From Zestomicrobium sp964482405 (lineage in GTDB: Archaea > Thermoproteota > Thermoprotei_A > Sulfolobales > NBVN01), in the NCBI GenBank assembly GCA_964482405.1, contig CAYZXH010000044.1:1-12235 (forward strand): a DNA stretch of 12,235 bases, given 5' to 3'. The position numbers and the translations under genes are program-made. The notes under the pieces were generated by a model. It was not told the DNA's origin. It ran no database searches and saw only the letters and a list, made by a program, of their open reading frames with translations. This document shows positions 1 to 6,550 of the stretch, one piece after another (position 1 is the first letter of the stretch; each line of letters starts with the position of its first letter).

Positions 1-54
1 AAGACGTGATAAAAGGATTTAATGATTAATCAAAAATCTATGAATTTCTTGGCA

Positions 55-156
55 CTACGAGGACTTCATAATTTCACGGATCATTATCTTTATGTCACCA
101 CCAATAGTAGCGTGTAGCATTAATTCTAATAGCTGGTGTAGTGTATTGAGTGTCAT
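55..156 (-). CDS. hypothetical 33-residue protein
   Basis: A short ATG-initiated ORF of 33 codons ending in TAG, 27 bases downstream of the small membrane-protein ORF and on the same strand. An in-frame TAA lies two codons before the ATG, so it cannot extend upstream. The product is leucine/isoleucine/methionine-rich (MTLNTLHQLL at the start, ending IREIMKSS) and looks helical and amphipathic, with a glycine pair in the middle. I recognise no family. There is no strong SD; a GTAAGAG precedes the ATG directly. It could be the second gene of a two-gene small-protein unit, or a chance ORF in AT-rich DNA. The low confidence reflects its length and the lack of homology evidence. Confidence 0.3.
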   Translation of the reverse strand: MTLNTLHQLLELMLHATIGGDIKIMIREIMKSS

Positions 157-183
157 CTCTTACTGCTTTATAGTAACTTACGG

Positions 184-393
184 TTAGTGACACCCTACCT
201 GCGGCAACCTTATCTTAAGCTTCACGAGCATCCTAGGCCTCCCTTCAAGCCAAGAACTAATCAAGGTGGAGATCTCGTTAGCGTTCAATAACGTGACGGT
301 ACCCAATACTAGGAGAAGAATGATAACCGTCACTAAGAGAAACCTCTTATCACCGAATATACCAGAGATACCCAACGAAATGCTTGTTTGCAA
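184..393 (-). CDS. small single-pass membrane protein, function unknown
   Basis: A 69-codon ORF from a TTG codon to TAA. The protein has one strongly hydrophobic segment at roughly residues 18-38 (FLLVTVIILLLVLGTVTLL), preceded by a short polar stretch with Asp-Lys-Arg. The tail after it is basic (EGRPRMLVKLKIRLPQ) and ends VGCH. This is what a single membrane helix with a charged C-terminal tail looks like; I do not recognise the family. The start is uncertain. A TATA-like palindrome ends one base before the TTG at 393, which fits better with a leaderless or near-leaderless start at the second in-frame TTG (375), giving 63 residues. Codon use resembles the large genes nearby. The 33-codon ORF downstream may be co-transcribed. 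Confidence 0.5.
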   Translation of the reverse strand: MQTSISLGISGIFGDKRFLLVTVIILLLVLGTVTLLNANEISTLISSWLEGRPRMLVKLKIRLPQVGCH

Positions 394-407
394 GGTTTTA
401 AAACCTT
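392..407 (-). promoter_or_regulatory. 16-base palindrome AAGGTTTTAAAACCTT, probable TATA box or operator
   Basis: A perfect 16-base palindrome lies immediately upstream of the small membrane-protein ORF. Its core TTTTAAAA resembles an archaeal box A. Its centre is about 25 bases upstream of the alternative TTG start at 375, so it could drive a near-leaderless transcript. The symmetry means it could equally be a dimeric regulator site, or point towards the plus strand, where I see no convincing gene. Confidence 0.45.
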
Positions 408-565
408 ACTACCTAGCACGAATATAGCAGAACCTAAGCGTTATTCAATTTTAGTAGTTATTTGAAAGCTTAATCAATGACACGTTGGTGGTGCGTGAGA
501 CGTGCTGAGAATCCCTATACTTAAGGTTAAGGTAGCTTTAGCTGTAGGTGATGAATTAGTCTTGT

Positions 566-614
566 TCAGAAGCCTGGTCGACATCATTTAATCAGACCTT
601 ACAAGACTCATCAT
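566..614 (-). ncRNA. C/D-box sRNA (2'-O-methylation guide)
   Basis: All four boxes of an archaeal C/D sRNA occur in order with normal spacing. C box ATGATGA is at 614-608. A 12-nt guide (GTCTTGTAAGGT) is followed by D' box CTGA at 595-592. A 4-nt spacer leads to C' box ATGATGT at 587-581 (one mismatch to RUGAUGA). An 11-nt guide (CGACCAGGCTT) is followed by D box CTGA at 569-566. A TATA-like CTTAAAA centred near 642 would place transcription start at about 615-616, just before the C box. Such RNAs assemble with L7Ae, Nop5 and fibrillarin and direct ribose methylation at the target base paired five nucleotides upstream of D or D'. The implied target sites are ACCU(U)ACAAGAC and AAGC(C)UGGUCG, with the bracketed base modified. 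The target molecule, rRNA or tRNA, I cannot determine. Oddity: the 7 nt after the D box (ACAAGAC, 565-559) are the exact complement of the first 7 nt of the D' guide. Confidence 0.82.
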
Positions 615-638
615 CTATGATTAAATCCTACAAAATGG

Positions 639-645
639 TTTTAAG
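639..645 (-). promoter_or_regulatory. TATA box for the C/D sRNA
   Basis: The minus strand reads CTTAAAA, a crenarchaeal-type box A, centred about 28 bases upstream of the first base of the C box. With the usual TATA-to-start distance of about 26-27 bases, transcription would begin one or two bases before the C box. This indicates independent transcription of the sRNA rather than processing from an iorB read-through transcript. Confidence 0.6.
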
Positions 646-764
646 TATGTTGCGTTTGGTTGCTGTTTCAGTTTTCATATAGTTTTATGAGGATTTAATG
701 GTTTATGGGAACGGTTATTGAGTAGGTGAGCTATTCTGTGAGGAGTGAGTAGTCCGCGGGAGCT

Positions 765-776
765 GCCCTCGAGGGC
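765..776. repeat. 12-base GC palindrome at the 3' end of iorB
   Basis: GCCCTCGAGGGC is a perfect palindrome whose last base belongs to the iorB stop codon (minus-strand TAG at 778-776). In RNA it can fold as a 4-bp GC stem with a UCGA loop, and a second short palindrome, CCGCGG, lies at 754-759. It stands out in an otherwise AT-rich gene-poor stretch. There is no T-run after it on the minus strand, so it is not a convincing intrinsic terminator. A 3'-end stabiliser or chance are both possible. From here to 646 I see no gene on either strand. Confidence 0.4.
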
Positions 777-1402
777 TAAGGATGTGTAATCGTTTTCAGG
801 ACTTCTATTGTCTTCTCGTCCACTTTAGTTGAAGCTTCCTGATACCCTGCTTCGAAAAGTTTAGCGTTGATTTCCTTAGCTCCTAGTTTGAGGATCTCGT
901 TCAGCACGGAGTTCTTACTGGTTATAATTGATGCTTTCTCTAGAAGGTAGGTCACGAAACCTATCATGACCACGTTAGCTCCTATAGCGCTTCCCAGCTT
1001 TAACGATATGTCTGAAGCGTTAACTAAGTAGAAGTAGGGGGTGTGTTTCGCGAGGGCGCTGATCAACTCGTCCCTGTGAGGGACCTTCACGCCAGGTATT
1101 GACGGCCTGATGATCTTGTTGTTAGCTATCAGGATCGTCCTCGCGTTATGTAGGTATGTGTACCTAGCCGCTTCTATGAGCTCCATCGATATGTGGAGGT
1201 GTATGTCGTCTTCAGGCGGTAAAGGAGCCATTACGGAATCCCCTATCCTAAGGAAGACTGTTACCGACCCCCCTCTCTGACTCATCCCGTGAGTCTCAGA
1301 TATCACGACTTTAAGACCCTCGTAGAGTACTGCCTGACCGAGCACCCTAGAGAGGGTTAGAAGTCCTTGACCACCAACCCCCGATATGAGGACGTTGAGC
1401 AT
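776..1402 (-). CDS. iorB: indolepyruvate:ferredoxin oxidoreductase, beta subunit
   Basis: Small subunit of the thiamine-diphosphate enzyme that oxidatively decarboxylates aryl pyruvates (indolepyruvate, phenylpyruvate) to aryl-acetyl-CoA with ferredoxin as acceptor, in aromatic amino acid catabolism in the cytoplasm. The protein is a pyruvate-ferredoxin-oxidoreductase gamma-type domain. It opens with MLNVLISGVGGQG, the family's glycine-rich nucleotide-type motif, and carries ETHGMSQRGGS, the family signature at about residues 36-46. I chose the ATG at 1402, giving 208 residues, because a perfect SD (GGAGGTGA, 1415-1408) lies 5 bases upstream. An in-frame GTG at 1411 would add three residues but lies inside the SD. 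The SD contains the stop codon of iorA, implying translational coupling of the two subunits. Confidence 0.92.
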   Translation of the reverse strand: MLNVLISGVGGQGLLTLSRVLGQAVLYEGLKVVISETHGMSQRGGSVTVFLRIGDSVMAPLPPEDDIHLHISMELIEAARYTYLHNARTILIANNKIIRPSIPGVKVPHRDELISALAKHTPYFYLVNASDISLKLGSAIGANVVMIGFVTYLLEKASIITSKNSVLNEILKLGAKEINAKLFEAGYQEASTKVDEKTIEVLKTITHP

Positions 1403-1407
1403 CACAG

Positions 1408-1415
1408 TCACCTCC
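1408..1415 (-). promoter_or_regulatory. SD site of iorB containing the iorA stop codon
   Basis: GGAGGTGA on the minus strand, 5 bases before the iorB ATG. Its last three bases are the TGA stop of iorA, whose final codons are TGG AGG TGA. A ribosome terminating on iorA would sit on the iorB binding site. Confidence 0.75.
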
Positions 1416-3303
1416 AGAACTTCTCAACACTCTCCTTATCGTATGTTTTCAACGGGATTATAGCTTTCGTAGGGCATACCTGAGCGCACGCACTACATCC
1501 AACACACAACTCTGGATCTATCCAAGCCTTCTTATTATCTTTGGGCATTATAGCCGGGCAGACGAACCAATCATAACAGATACCGCAACCAACACACTTG
1601 TCTTCCAAGACCACGTAAGGAACTATCTCGACATTAGCTCTCCTAAGGTCTCTAATGACCTCTAACGCGCACCTCCTCCTAGCGATTATGACGGCAGGCT
1701 CCTTAAACTCCTTAACGTAATTCAGCGCCTTCTTAACGGTTTCCCTAACAGCCTTAATGTCGAAGGGATCGATCACCTCGACAAACTTAATGCCAAGCCC
1801 TGAAACGATGTTTTCTATAGGTATACGGAGTGTCTCCCCGCCGTCCTTACTTGAAGGAGCCGGTTGATGACCTGTCATGGCGGTAACTTCGTTATCTAAC
1901 ACTATGACCACCATAGGCTTCCTATGCCAAACAGCGTTCACGAGCGGTGGCAGGCCGGCGTGGTAGAACGTGGAATCACCTATTATGGCTAACACGTTGT
2001 CGTCCGTGGTTACGCTGAGCCCGTACCCAACCCCTATACTACTCCCCATCTCGATCATTACGTCCTGCATCTTGTAAGGGGGGTTATACCCTAGCGAGTA
2101 ACACCCTATATCCCCTGACGCGATGTAGGGTATTTTCTCCTGATTAACTAGCCTCCTCAACTCGAAAAAGAGAGGTCTGTACGGACATCCAGGACAGAAA
2201 ATAGGTATTCTGGCAGGCACTTCTATAGCAGACCGATTAATAATTTGAGGAGCTGAGTACTCAAGACCTAGGAACTTAGCTACTGCTCTCCTAACCCTCA
2301 AATGGTTTAACTCAAACTCATAACCTATTAGATCCTTACCCCTAACCTCCACGTCAATTCTTGAATCATGTAACACCGACTTAACACTCGTCTCAACCAG
2401 TGAGTCAAGCTCCTCAACAACGAGTATCTTATCGACTTCCTCAGCAGCTTCTATGAGTAACTCTTTAGGCAACGGCACAGGTGTACCTATCTTAAGAACC
2501 TTAACCTTCTCCCTAACCTTGAAGTAATCTAATGCCTCCCACACGTAACCATAAGCATTACCGGAAGCAATGATTAGTATTCTTCCGTCACCCTCAATCC
2601 TGTTGAAAGGAACCTCATTAACTACCTTGGAAATCTCCTCCCACTTCTCCAACAACTTAATCTTGTTCTTCCTGGCGTTAGCGGGCACAATGACAAACCT
2701 ATCCTCCTTATTAAACTTCCCCTTAACCCTCACCTCCGGTATAGGTCCTAGCTCGACGACACCCCTACTATGACTAACTCGAGTGGTGGTGCGCAGTATT
2801 ACCGGGTGCTTAAACCTCCTGCTAAACTCGAAGACATACTTGGTCATCTTCTTCGCTTCGTCAGCGTCAAAAGGTTCGAAGACAGGTATGTAGGCGTGAA
2901 TACCGTACCACCTATTATCTTGCTCGTTCTGACTACTATGCATGCTTGGGTCGTCAGCTGTAACGATGACTAAAGCGCCCTCAACACCCGTATAAGCAGA
3001 ACTCATTAAGGGGTCTGCAGCCACGTTCATGCCGACGTGCTTCATAGCTGTCAAGGCGTTAATGCCTGCCAAGGAAGCGCCGTAAGCAGCTTCGAAAGCC
3101 ACTTTCTCATTCACGCTCCACTCAGTGTAAATACCAAGGAGATCTCTCACAGAAATTAGTGCTTCAAGAATTTCTGAGGATGGGGTGCCTGGGTAGGCGG
3201 CGGCGAAACCTAAACCACCTTCTAAAGCCCCGCGAGCTATCGCTTCATTACCTAACAATAAGTACTTACCGCTGCTTAGGTTCACAAGAGATCTAAAACT
3301 CAT
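1408..3303 (-). CDS. iorA: indolepyruvate:ferredoxin oxidoreductase, alpha subunit
   Basis: Large catalytic subunit, partner of the iorB product encoded directly downstream. The N-terminal pyrimidine-binding part begins with the IorA signature LLLGNEAIARGALEGG and YPGTPSSE. The diphosphate-binding part has GDIGCYSLG and the ThDP/Mg motif GDSTFYHAGLPPLVNA followed by VLDNEVTAMTGHQP. The C-terminus is a two-cluster ferredoxin domain: CVGCGICYDWFVCP (C-x2-C-x2-C-x5-C-P) and CVGCSACAQVCP (C-x2-C-x2-C-x3-C-P), all eight cysteines present, ligating two [4Fe-4S] clusters. I chose the ATG at 3303, giving 631 residues, because GGGGGT lies 8 bases upstream and the conserved region starts soon after. 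ATG 3321 (AGGT 5 bases upstream) is possible. The TTG at 3369 is open but lies before the transcription start predicted from the TATA box at 3371-3381, so I doubt it. Confidence 0.93.
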   Translation of the reverse strand: MSFRSLVNLSSGKYLLLGNEAIARGALEGGLGFAAAYPGTPSSEILEALISVRDLLGIYTEWSVNEKVAFEAAYGASLAGINALTAMKHVGMNVAADPLMSSAYTGVEGALVIVTADDPSMHSSQNEQDNRWYGIHAYIPVFEPFDADEAKKMTKYVFEFSRRFKHPVILRTTTRVSHSRGVVELGPIPEVRVKGKFNKEDRFVIVPANARKNKIKLLEKWEEISKVVNEVPFNRIEGDGRILIIASGNAYGYVWEALDYFKVREKVKVLKIGTPVPLPKELLIEAAEEVDKILVVEELDSLVETSVKSVLHDSRIDVEVRGKDLIGYEFELNHLRVRRAVAKFLGLEYSAPQIINRSAIEVPARIPIFCPGCPYRPLFFELRRLVNQEKIPYIASGDIGCYSLGYNPPYKMQDVMIEMGSSIGVGYGLSVTTDDNVLAIIGDSTFYHAGLPPLVNAVWHRKPMVVIVLDNEVTAMTGHQPAPSSKDGGETLRIPIENIVSGLGIKFVEVIDPFDIKAVRETVKKALNYVKEFKEPAVIIARRRCALEVIRDLRRANVEIVPYVVLEDKCVGCGICYDWFVCPAIMPKDNKKAWIDPELCVGCSACAQVCPTKAIIPLKTYDKESVEKFWR

Positions 3304-3370
3304 TGAGTTCAACCCCCGCATAAGAGACCTATCAGAGAAAATAAGTGCTAACTTACTTAAAGTATTCAAT

Positions 3371-3381
3371 CATTATAAAAA
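3371..3381 (-). promoter_or_regulatory. TATA box for iorAB
   Basis: The minus strand reads TTTTTATAATG in the gap after the pyrG stop. Transcription would start near 3351, leaving a leader of about 30-50 bases carrying the SD-like site of iorA. This suggests iorAB can be expressed independently of nnr-pyrG, although read-through is also possible because the gap is short. Confidence 0.55.
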
Positions 3382-3398
3382 CTCTGGATTTCGTTAAG

Positions 3399-5009
3399 TC
3401 AAGACCTACGTGAATTAAGTAACGCGTTAATGAATGCCGCGAAAATAGGTGACGGTCTTAACGGCCTACTCTTAAATTCTGGATGATATTGAACACCTAA
3501 GTAGAATTTACGGTCTTTCAATTCCATCACTTCAGGGAACCCCTCAGGGCCAAAACCACTCGCTACGAAGCCGTTTTCCTCGAATGCTTTCAGGTAAGCA
3601 GGGTTTATCTGGTACCTATGCCTGTGCCTCTCACTCACAAGCCTCACACCACCGTAAATCCTCCAAGCCTGCGTGCCAGGAACTAGCCTGACCTCAATCG
3701 ATCCCAGCCTCATAGTACCTCCCTTAACTATAGTTCCCTTCTGAGAACTTAGTAGGTCTACTACCGGGTGAGGGGTTTCAGGGTCTACCTCAGTAGTGTG
3801 TGCGTTACTTAAGCCAAGCACGTTACGTGCGAACTCAACAACCATTAACTGAAGACCGAAGCATATCCCGAACACAGGGATCTCAGCTTCCCTAAAAACT
3901 CTTATCGCGCTTATCTTCCCCTCAACTCCCCTCTCCCCAAAACCAGGCAGTATGACGGCTCCGTCAACAGAACCCACGATATCCTCCGCCTTAAGAGTCC
4001 CTCTCTCGACGTCAGTTGCTTCAACCCAGACGAGCTCGGGTCTCACACCAAACAAGGTCCCGGCATGCCTTAAAGCCTCAACAATACTTAAGTAACTGTC
4101 CGTTAGCCTAGTGTATTTCCCAACCATAGCTACCCTGACCCTATGTTCAGAATTAATGAATTTATTGACGTACTCTGCCCAAGGACTTAAGTCAGGCTCT
4201 ACGTAATTGAGTTTCAGCTTCTCAGCTAAAACCCTAGTTAATCCCTGAGCGTGGAGTTTCAAGGGCACCTCATAAATAACTTCTACGTCTGGATTGCTGA
4301 ATATATGTGTTGCGGGCAGGTTTCCGAAAAGGGAGAGCTTCCTGCGAGCATCCTCAGTTAATGGGGTGGAAGACCTAGCAACCAACACGTCCGGCTGAAT
4401 ACCTATCCTCCGTAACTCTTGCATGCTATGTTGCGCGGGCTTCGTCTTAAGCTCACCTGAAGTAGATAATCGTGGAACTAAGACTACGTGCGTGAAGAGG
4501 ACGTTCTCAGGACCTCTCTCAAGTCTTAACTGCCTCGCTGCCTCAAGGAATGGAAGTCCCTCTATGTCTCCAACGGTCCCCCCAATCTCCACAACGGTCA
4601 CGTCACTACCGTACTTCCTAGCCACGAGTTCTATCTGGTGCTTTATCTCGTCAGTAACGTGAGGGATTATCTGGACGGTCTGCCCGAGGAAATCCCCCCT
4701 CCTCTCCTTCTCAATAACTATGCTGTATATCTTGCCAGTAGTTATGTTATTATCTTTAGATAAGTTAGTGTCTAAGAATCTCTCGTAGTGCCCTATATCC
4801 AGATCAGTCTCACCACCATCCTCAGTCACGAAAACCTCGCCATGCATGTAGGGATTCATGGTCCCAGCATCTACGTTCACGTACGGATCTATCTTAATCG
4901 CCGTGACTGAATAACCCATAGACTTAATCAGTAAGGCTATGGAGGCCGCCGTAACCCCCTTACCCAAGCCTGAGAGAACTCCTCCAGTCACGAAAACGTA
5001 TTTACCCAC
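3399..5009 (-). CDS. pyrG: CTP synthase (glutamine hydrolysing)
   Basis: Converts UTP to CTP using ATP and glutamine-derived ammonia, the last step of pyrimidine nucleotide synthesis. The N-terminal amidoligase domain shows KYVFVTGGVLSGLGKG (P-loop-like), KIDPYVNVDAGTMNPYMHGE, DGGETDLDIGHYERF and EIGGTVGDIEG. The C-terminal class I glutaminase domain (from about residue 290) has LPGFGERG, the nucleophile Cys in FGICFGLQ, and the His/Glu pair of QYHPEF. The length, 536 residues, is typical. I start at the GTG at 5009 because the SD GAGGTGA (5021-5015) lies 5 bases upstream and the family begins essentially here (MGKYVFVTGG). An in-frame GTG at 5018 would add three residues but sits inside that SD. 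nnr ends within the SD, so translation is probably coupled. Confidence 0.96.
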   Translation of the reverse strand: MGKYVFVTGGVLSGLGKGVTAASIALLIKSMGYSVTAIKIDPYVNVDAGTMNPYMHGEVFVTEDGGETDLDIGHYERFLDTNLSKDNNITTGKIYSIVIEKERRGDFLGQTVQIIPHVTDEIKHQIELVARKYGSDVTVVEIGGTVGDIEGLPFLEAARQLRLERGPENVLFTHVVLVPRLSTSGELKTKPAQHSMQELRRIGIQPDVLVARSSTPLTEDARRKLSLFGNLPATHIFSNPDVEVIYEVPLKLHAQGLTRVLAEKLKLNYVEPDLSPWAEYVNKFINSEHRVRVAMVGKYTRLTDSYLSIVEALRHAGTLFGVRPELVWVEATDVERGTLKAEDIVGSVDGAVILPGFGERGVEGKISAIRVFREAEIPVFGICFGLQLMVVEFARNVLGLSNAHTTEVDPETPHPVVDLLSSQKGTIVKGGTMRLGSIEVRLVPGTQAWRIYGGVRLVSERHRHRYQINPAYLKAFEENGFVASGFGPEGFPEVMELKDRKFYLGVQYHPEFKSRPLRPSPIFAAFINALLNSRRS

Positions 5010-5014
5010 GAAAT

Positions 5015-5021
5015 TCACCTC
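5015..5021 (-). promoter_or_regulatory. SD site of pyrG containing the nnr stop codon
   Basis: GAGGTGA on the minus strand, 5 bases before the GTG at 5009. Its last three bases are the stop codon of nnr, whose final codons are GTG AGG TGA. The arrangement and spacing are the same as at the iorA-iorB junction. Confidence 0.7.
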
Positions 5022-6550
5022 ACGTTCTCTGAACCACTCCTTAATTCCCTAACTCTTAAAGCTGTTTTAAGAGGTTCTTTAAGTACTTGAGGTATGTACT
5101 TGAGTATGTTTGTGGGCGATGATTTACCCTCAATCAAGTAAGCCAACTCACCGGCAACGGCGTTAACGAAGGCAGCTATGGAAGCAGCTCTAAACGGGTC
5201 TCCAGCCCTCACTAGCGAAGTCGCTGTAAGACCTGTCAGCACGTCACCGGTTCCGCCGCAACTCATGTCTTGATGACCTACACCAGTACGTAATTTGAGG
5301 TTGCCGTCAGGTGACATTATAACGTCCACATAACCCTTCAAAATCAAGGTCGTCTTATAGCGTTCCACTATGTTTCTAGCTACGCTAATCCTGGTCTCAA
5401 TACTATCCTCAGATATGAGGCGTGCTGGCTCCACCCCCATGAGTAAGGCAGCCTCACCTAAGTGGGGTGTTATGATGGATACCACCCCCGCTAGATCTTC
5501 CTGACTAACTAGCTTTAGAGCGTCAGCATCTAAGACCACGGGCTTCCTGCTCTCACGAGCCACAGACAGCAAAGCCTTAACGAAACCTCTAGTCTCCTCC
5601 CTAACGCCTAAGCCAGGCCCTGAGACCAAGACGTCGACCTTCTTAACTACTCCTAAAACCTCCTTAAGTGAGTCCTTAGTTAAGTAATCACCCTCTAACG
5701 GCAACCCTATGATCTCGGGTGAAAACCTAGATGCGAGCACATACTCAGGAGCCGCTAAGTAAACCAGGTCGGCTCCCGCAACCCACGCACCAAGAGCTGT
5801 CAGCCACGGAGCCCCCACATACTCCTTAGAACCCGCGATGACCAAGACCCTACCACCCTCACCTTTCCTAGCCTTAACGTCTTTCTTTCTAAACCAGACC
5901 TCCACGTCTCCCGGACCAACAACCCTCAACGCGTTAGGCGGTAACCCTATATTCACGATCACCAGCTTGCCGAGTACCTCAGGAGCTTTAAGAAGTCCCG
6001 GCTTAGGAGCTACTAGAGTAACCGTGACATCCGCTCTAACAACATCACCCGGTACCTCACCAGTATCCGGGTCAAGCCCTGAAGGGATGTCTATCGCTAC
6101 CTTAATCCCCCTAGAACTATTTATAGTTCTTATCGCGTCAGCGTAGAGATCTTTAGGAGCACCCTTAACACCTATCCCTAAGAGCCCGTCAATCACCACA
6201 TCGTAGTCTAGGGAAACGCCTGGCTTGTAGTCCTGGAGCACGACGTTGTGTTGATTCTTAAGTATCTCAAGGTTTGCCTTAGCGTCCTCATGCCTTACGA
6301 CCCTCGAGACTAGGTAGACGTGGACCTCATAGTCATCGCTTGCTAAGTGTCTGGCGGCAACGAAGGAGTCCCCGGCTTTACCGCCGCTACCGGCGATTAT
6401 GGCAACCTTACAAGGCTTGCTGCTCGTCAGGTCCTTAACCACCCTCGCTACGCCGGCCCCCGCGTTCTCCATGAGGATCCTCGTGCCGACGCCCCAGAAG
6501 ACGGAGTTCACGTCCGCGGCTCTTACTTCATCACTACTGAGGGTTCTCAA
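5015..6550 (-). CDS. nnr: bifunctional NAD(P)H-hydrate epimerase / ADP-dependent NAD(P)H-hydrate dehydratase
   Basis: Nicotinamide cofactor repair enzyme: the N-terminal half epimerises damaged NAD(P)HX, and the C-terminal half dehydrates the S form back to NAD(P)H. Residues about 1-215 are a YjeF_N domain with MENAG (27-31), GSGGKAGDSFVAARHL (54-69; the more common form is GNNGGDG), VIDGLLGIG (119-127) and IDIPSGLDPDTGEV. Residues about 225-500 are a ribokinase-like dehydratase domain with SGPGLG (310-315), VLDADAL (339-345), TPHLGEA and GGTGDVLTG (432-440), whose Asp436 is the expected catalytic base. The length, 511 residues, matches fused family members. The start is a TTG; MRTLSSDEVRAAD aligns with the family N-terminus, and no better start lies upstream before the divergent promoter. 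It is the first gene of the minus-strand block and is probably transcribed with pyrG. Confidence 0.93.
   Translation of the reverse strand: MRTLSSDEVRAADVNSVFWGVGTRILMENAGAGVARVVKDLTSSKPCKVAIIAGSGGKAGDSFVAARHLASDDYEVHVYLVSRVVRHEDAKANLEILKNQHNVVLQDYKPGVSLDYDVVIDGLLGIGVKGAPKDLYADAIRTINSSRGIKVAIDIPSGLDPDTGEVPGDVVRADVTVTLVAPKPGLLKAPEVLGKLVIVNIGLPPNALRVVGPGDVEVWFRKKDVKARKGEGGRVLVIAGSKEYVGAPWLTALGAWVAGADLVYLAAPEYVLASRFSPEIIGLPLEGDYLTKDSLKEVLGVVKKVDVLVSGPGLGVREETRGFVKALLSVARESRKPVVLDADALKLVSQEDLAGVVSIITPHLGEAALLMGVEPARLISEDSIETRISVARNIVERYKTTLILKGYVDVIMSPDGNLKLRTGVGHQDMSCGGTGDVLTGLTATSLVRAGDPFRAASIAAFVNAVAGELAYLIEGKSSPTNILKYIPQVLKEPLKTALRVRELRSGSENVR

Noticed and set aside
3..29. Plus-strand C-terminal fragment (DVIKGFND then TAA) at the left edge
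   Set aside because: Only eight codons visible, with no supporting context.
502..591. Plus-strand 29-codon ORF from GTG (MLRIPILKVK...) and an antisense 37-codon ORF across the same bases
   Set aside because: Both overlap the C/D sRNA and its 3' flank, have no good SD, and one is Ser/Thr-rich low-quality sequence. The sRNA explains the conserved-looking motifs better.
15..699. GGATTTAAT occurring three times (15-23 plus, 628-620 minus, 691-699 plus)
   Set aside because: Nine-base AT-rich words at irregular spacing in an AT-rich region are expected by chance; no conserved flanks.
745..785. Possible tRNA fragment or H/ACA RNA in the GC-rich patch after iorB
   Set aside because: No cloverleaf, T-arm consensus or properly placed ACA/kink-turn could be built on either strand.
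4423..4662. Antisense open frames of 60-100 codons inside pyrG, iorA, nnr, reverse gyrase, fbp and tpiA
   Set aside because: All are shadows of strongly supported genes, rich in Ser/Pro/Thr, without start signals or family motifs.
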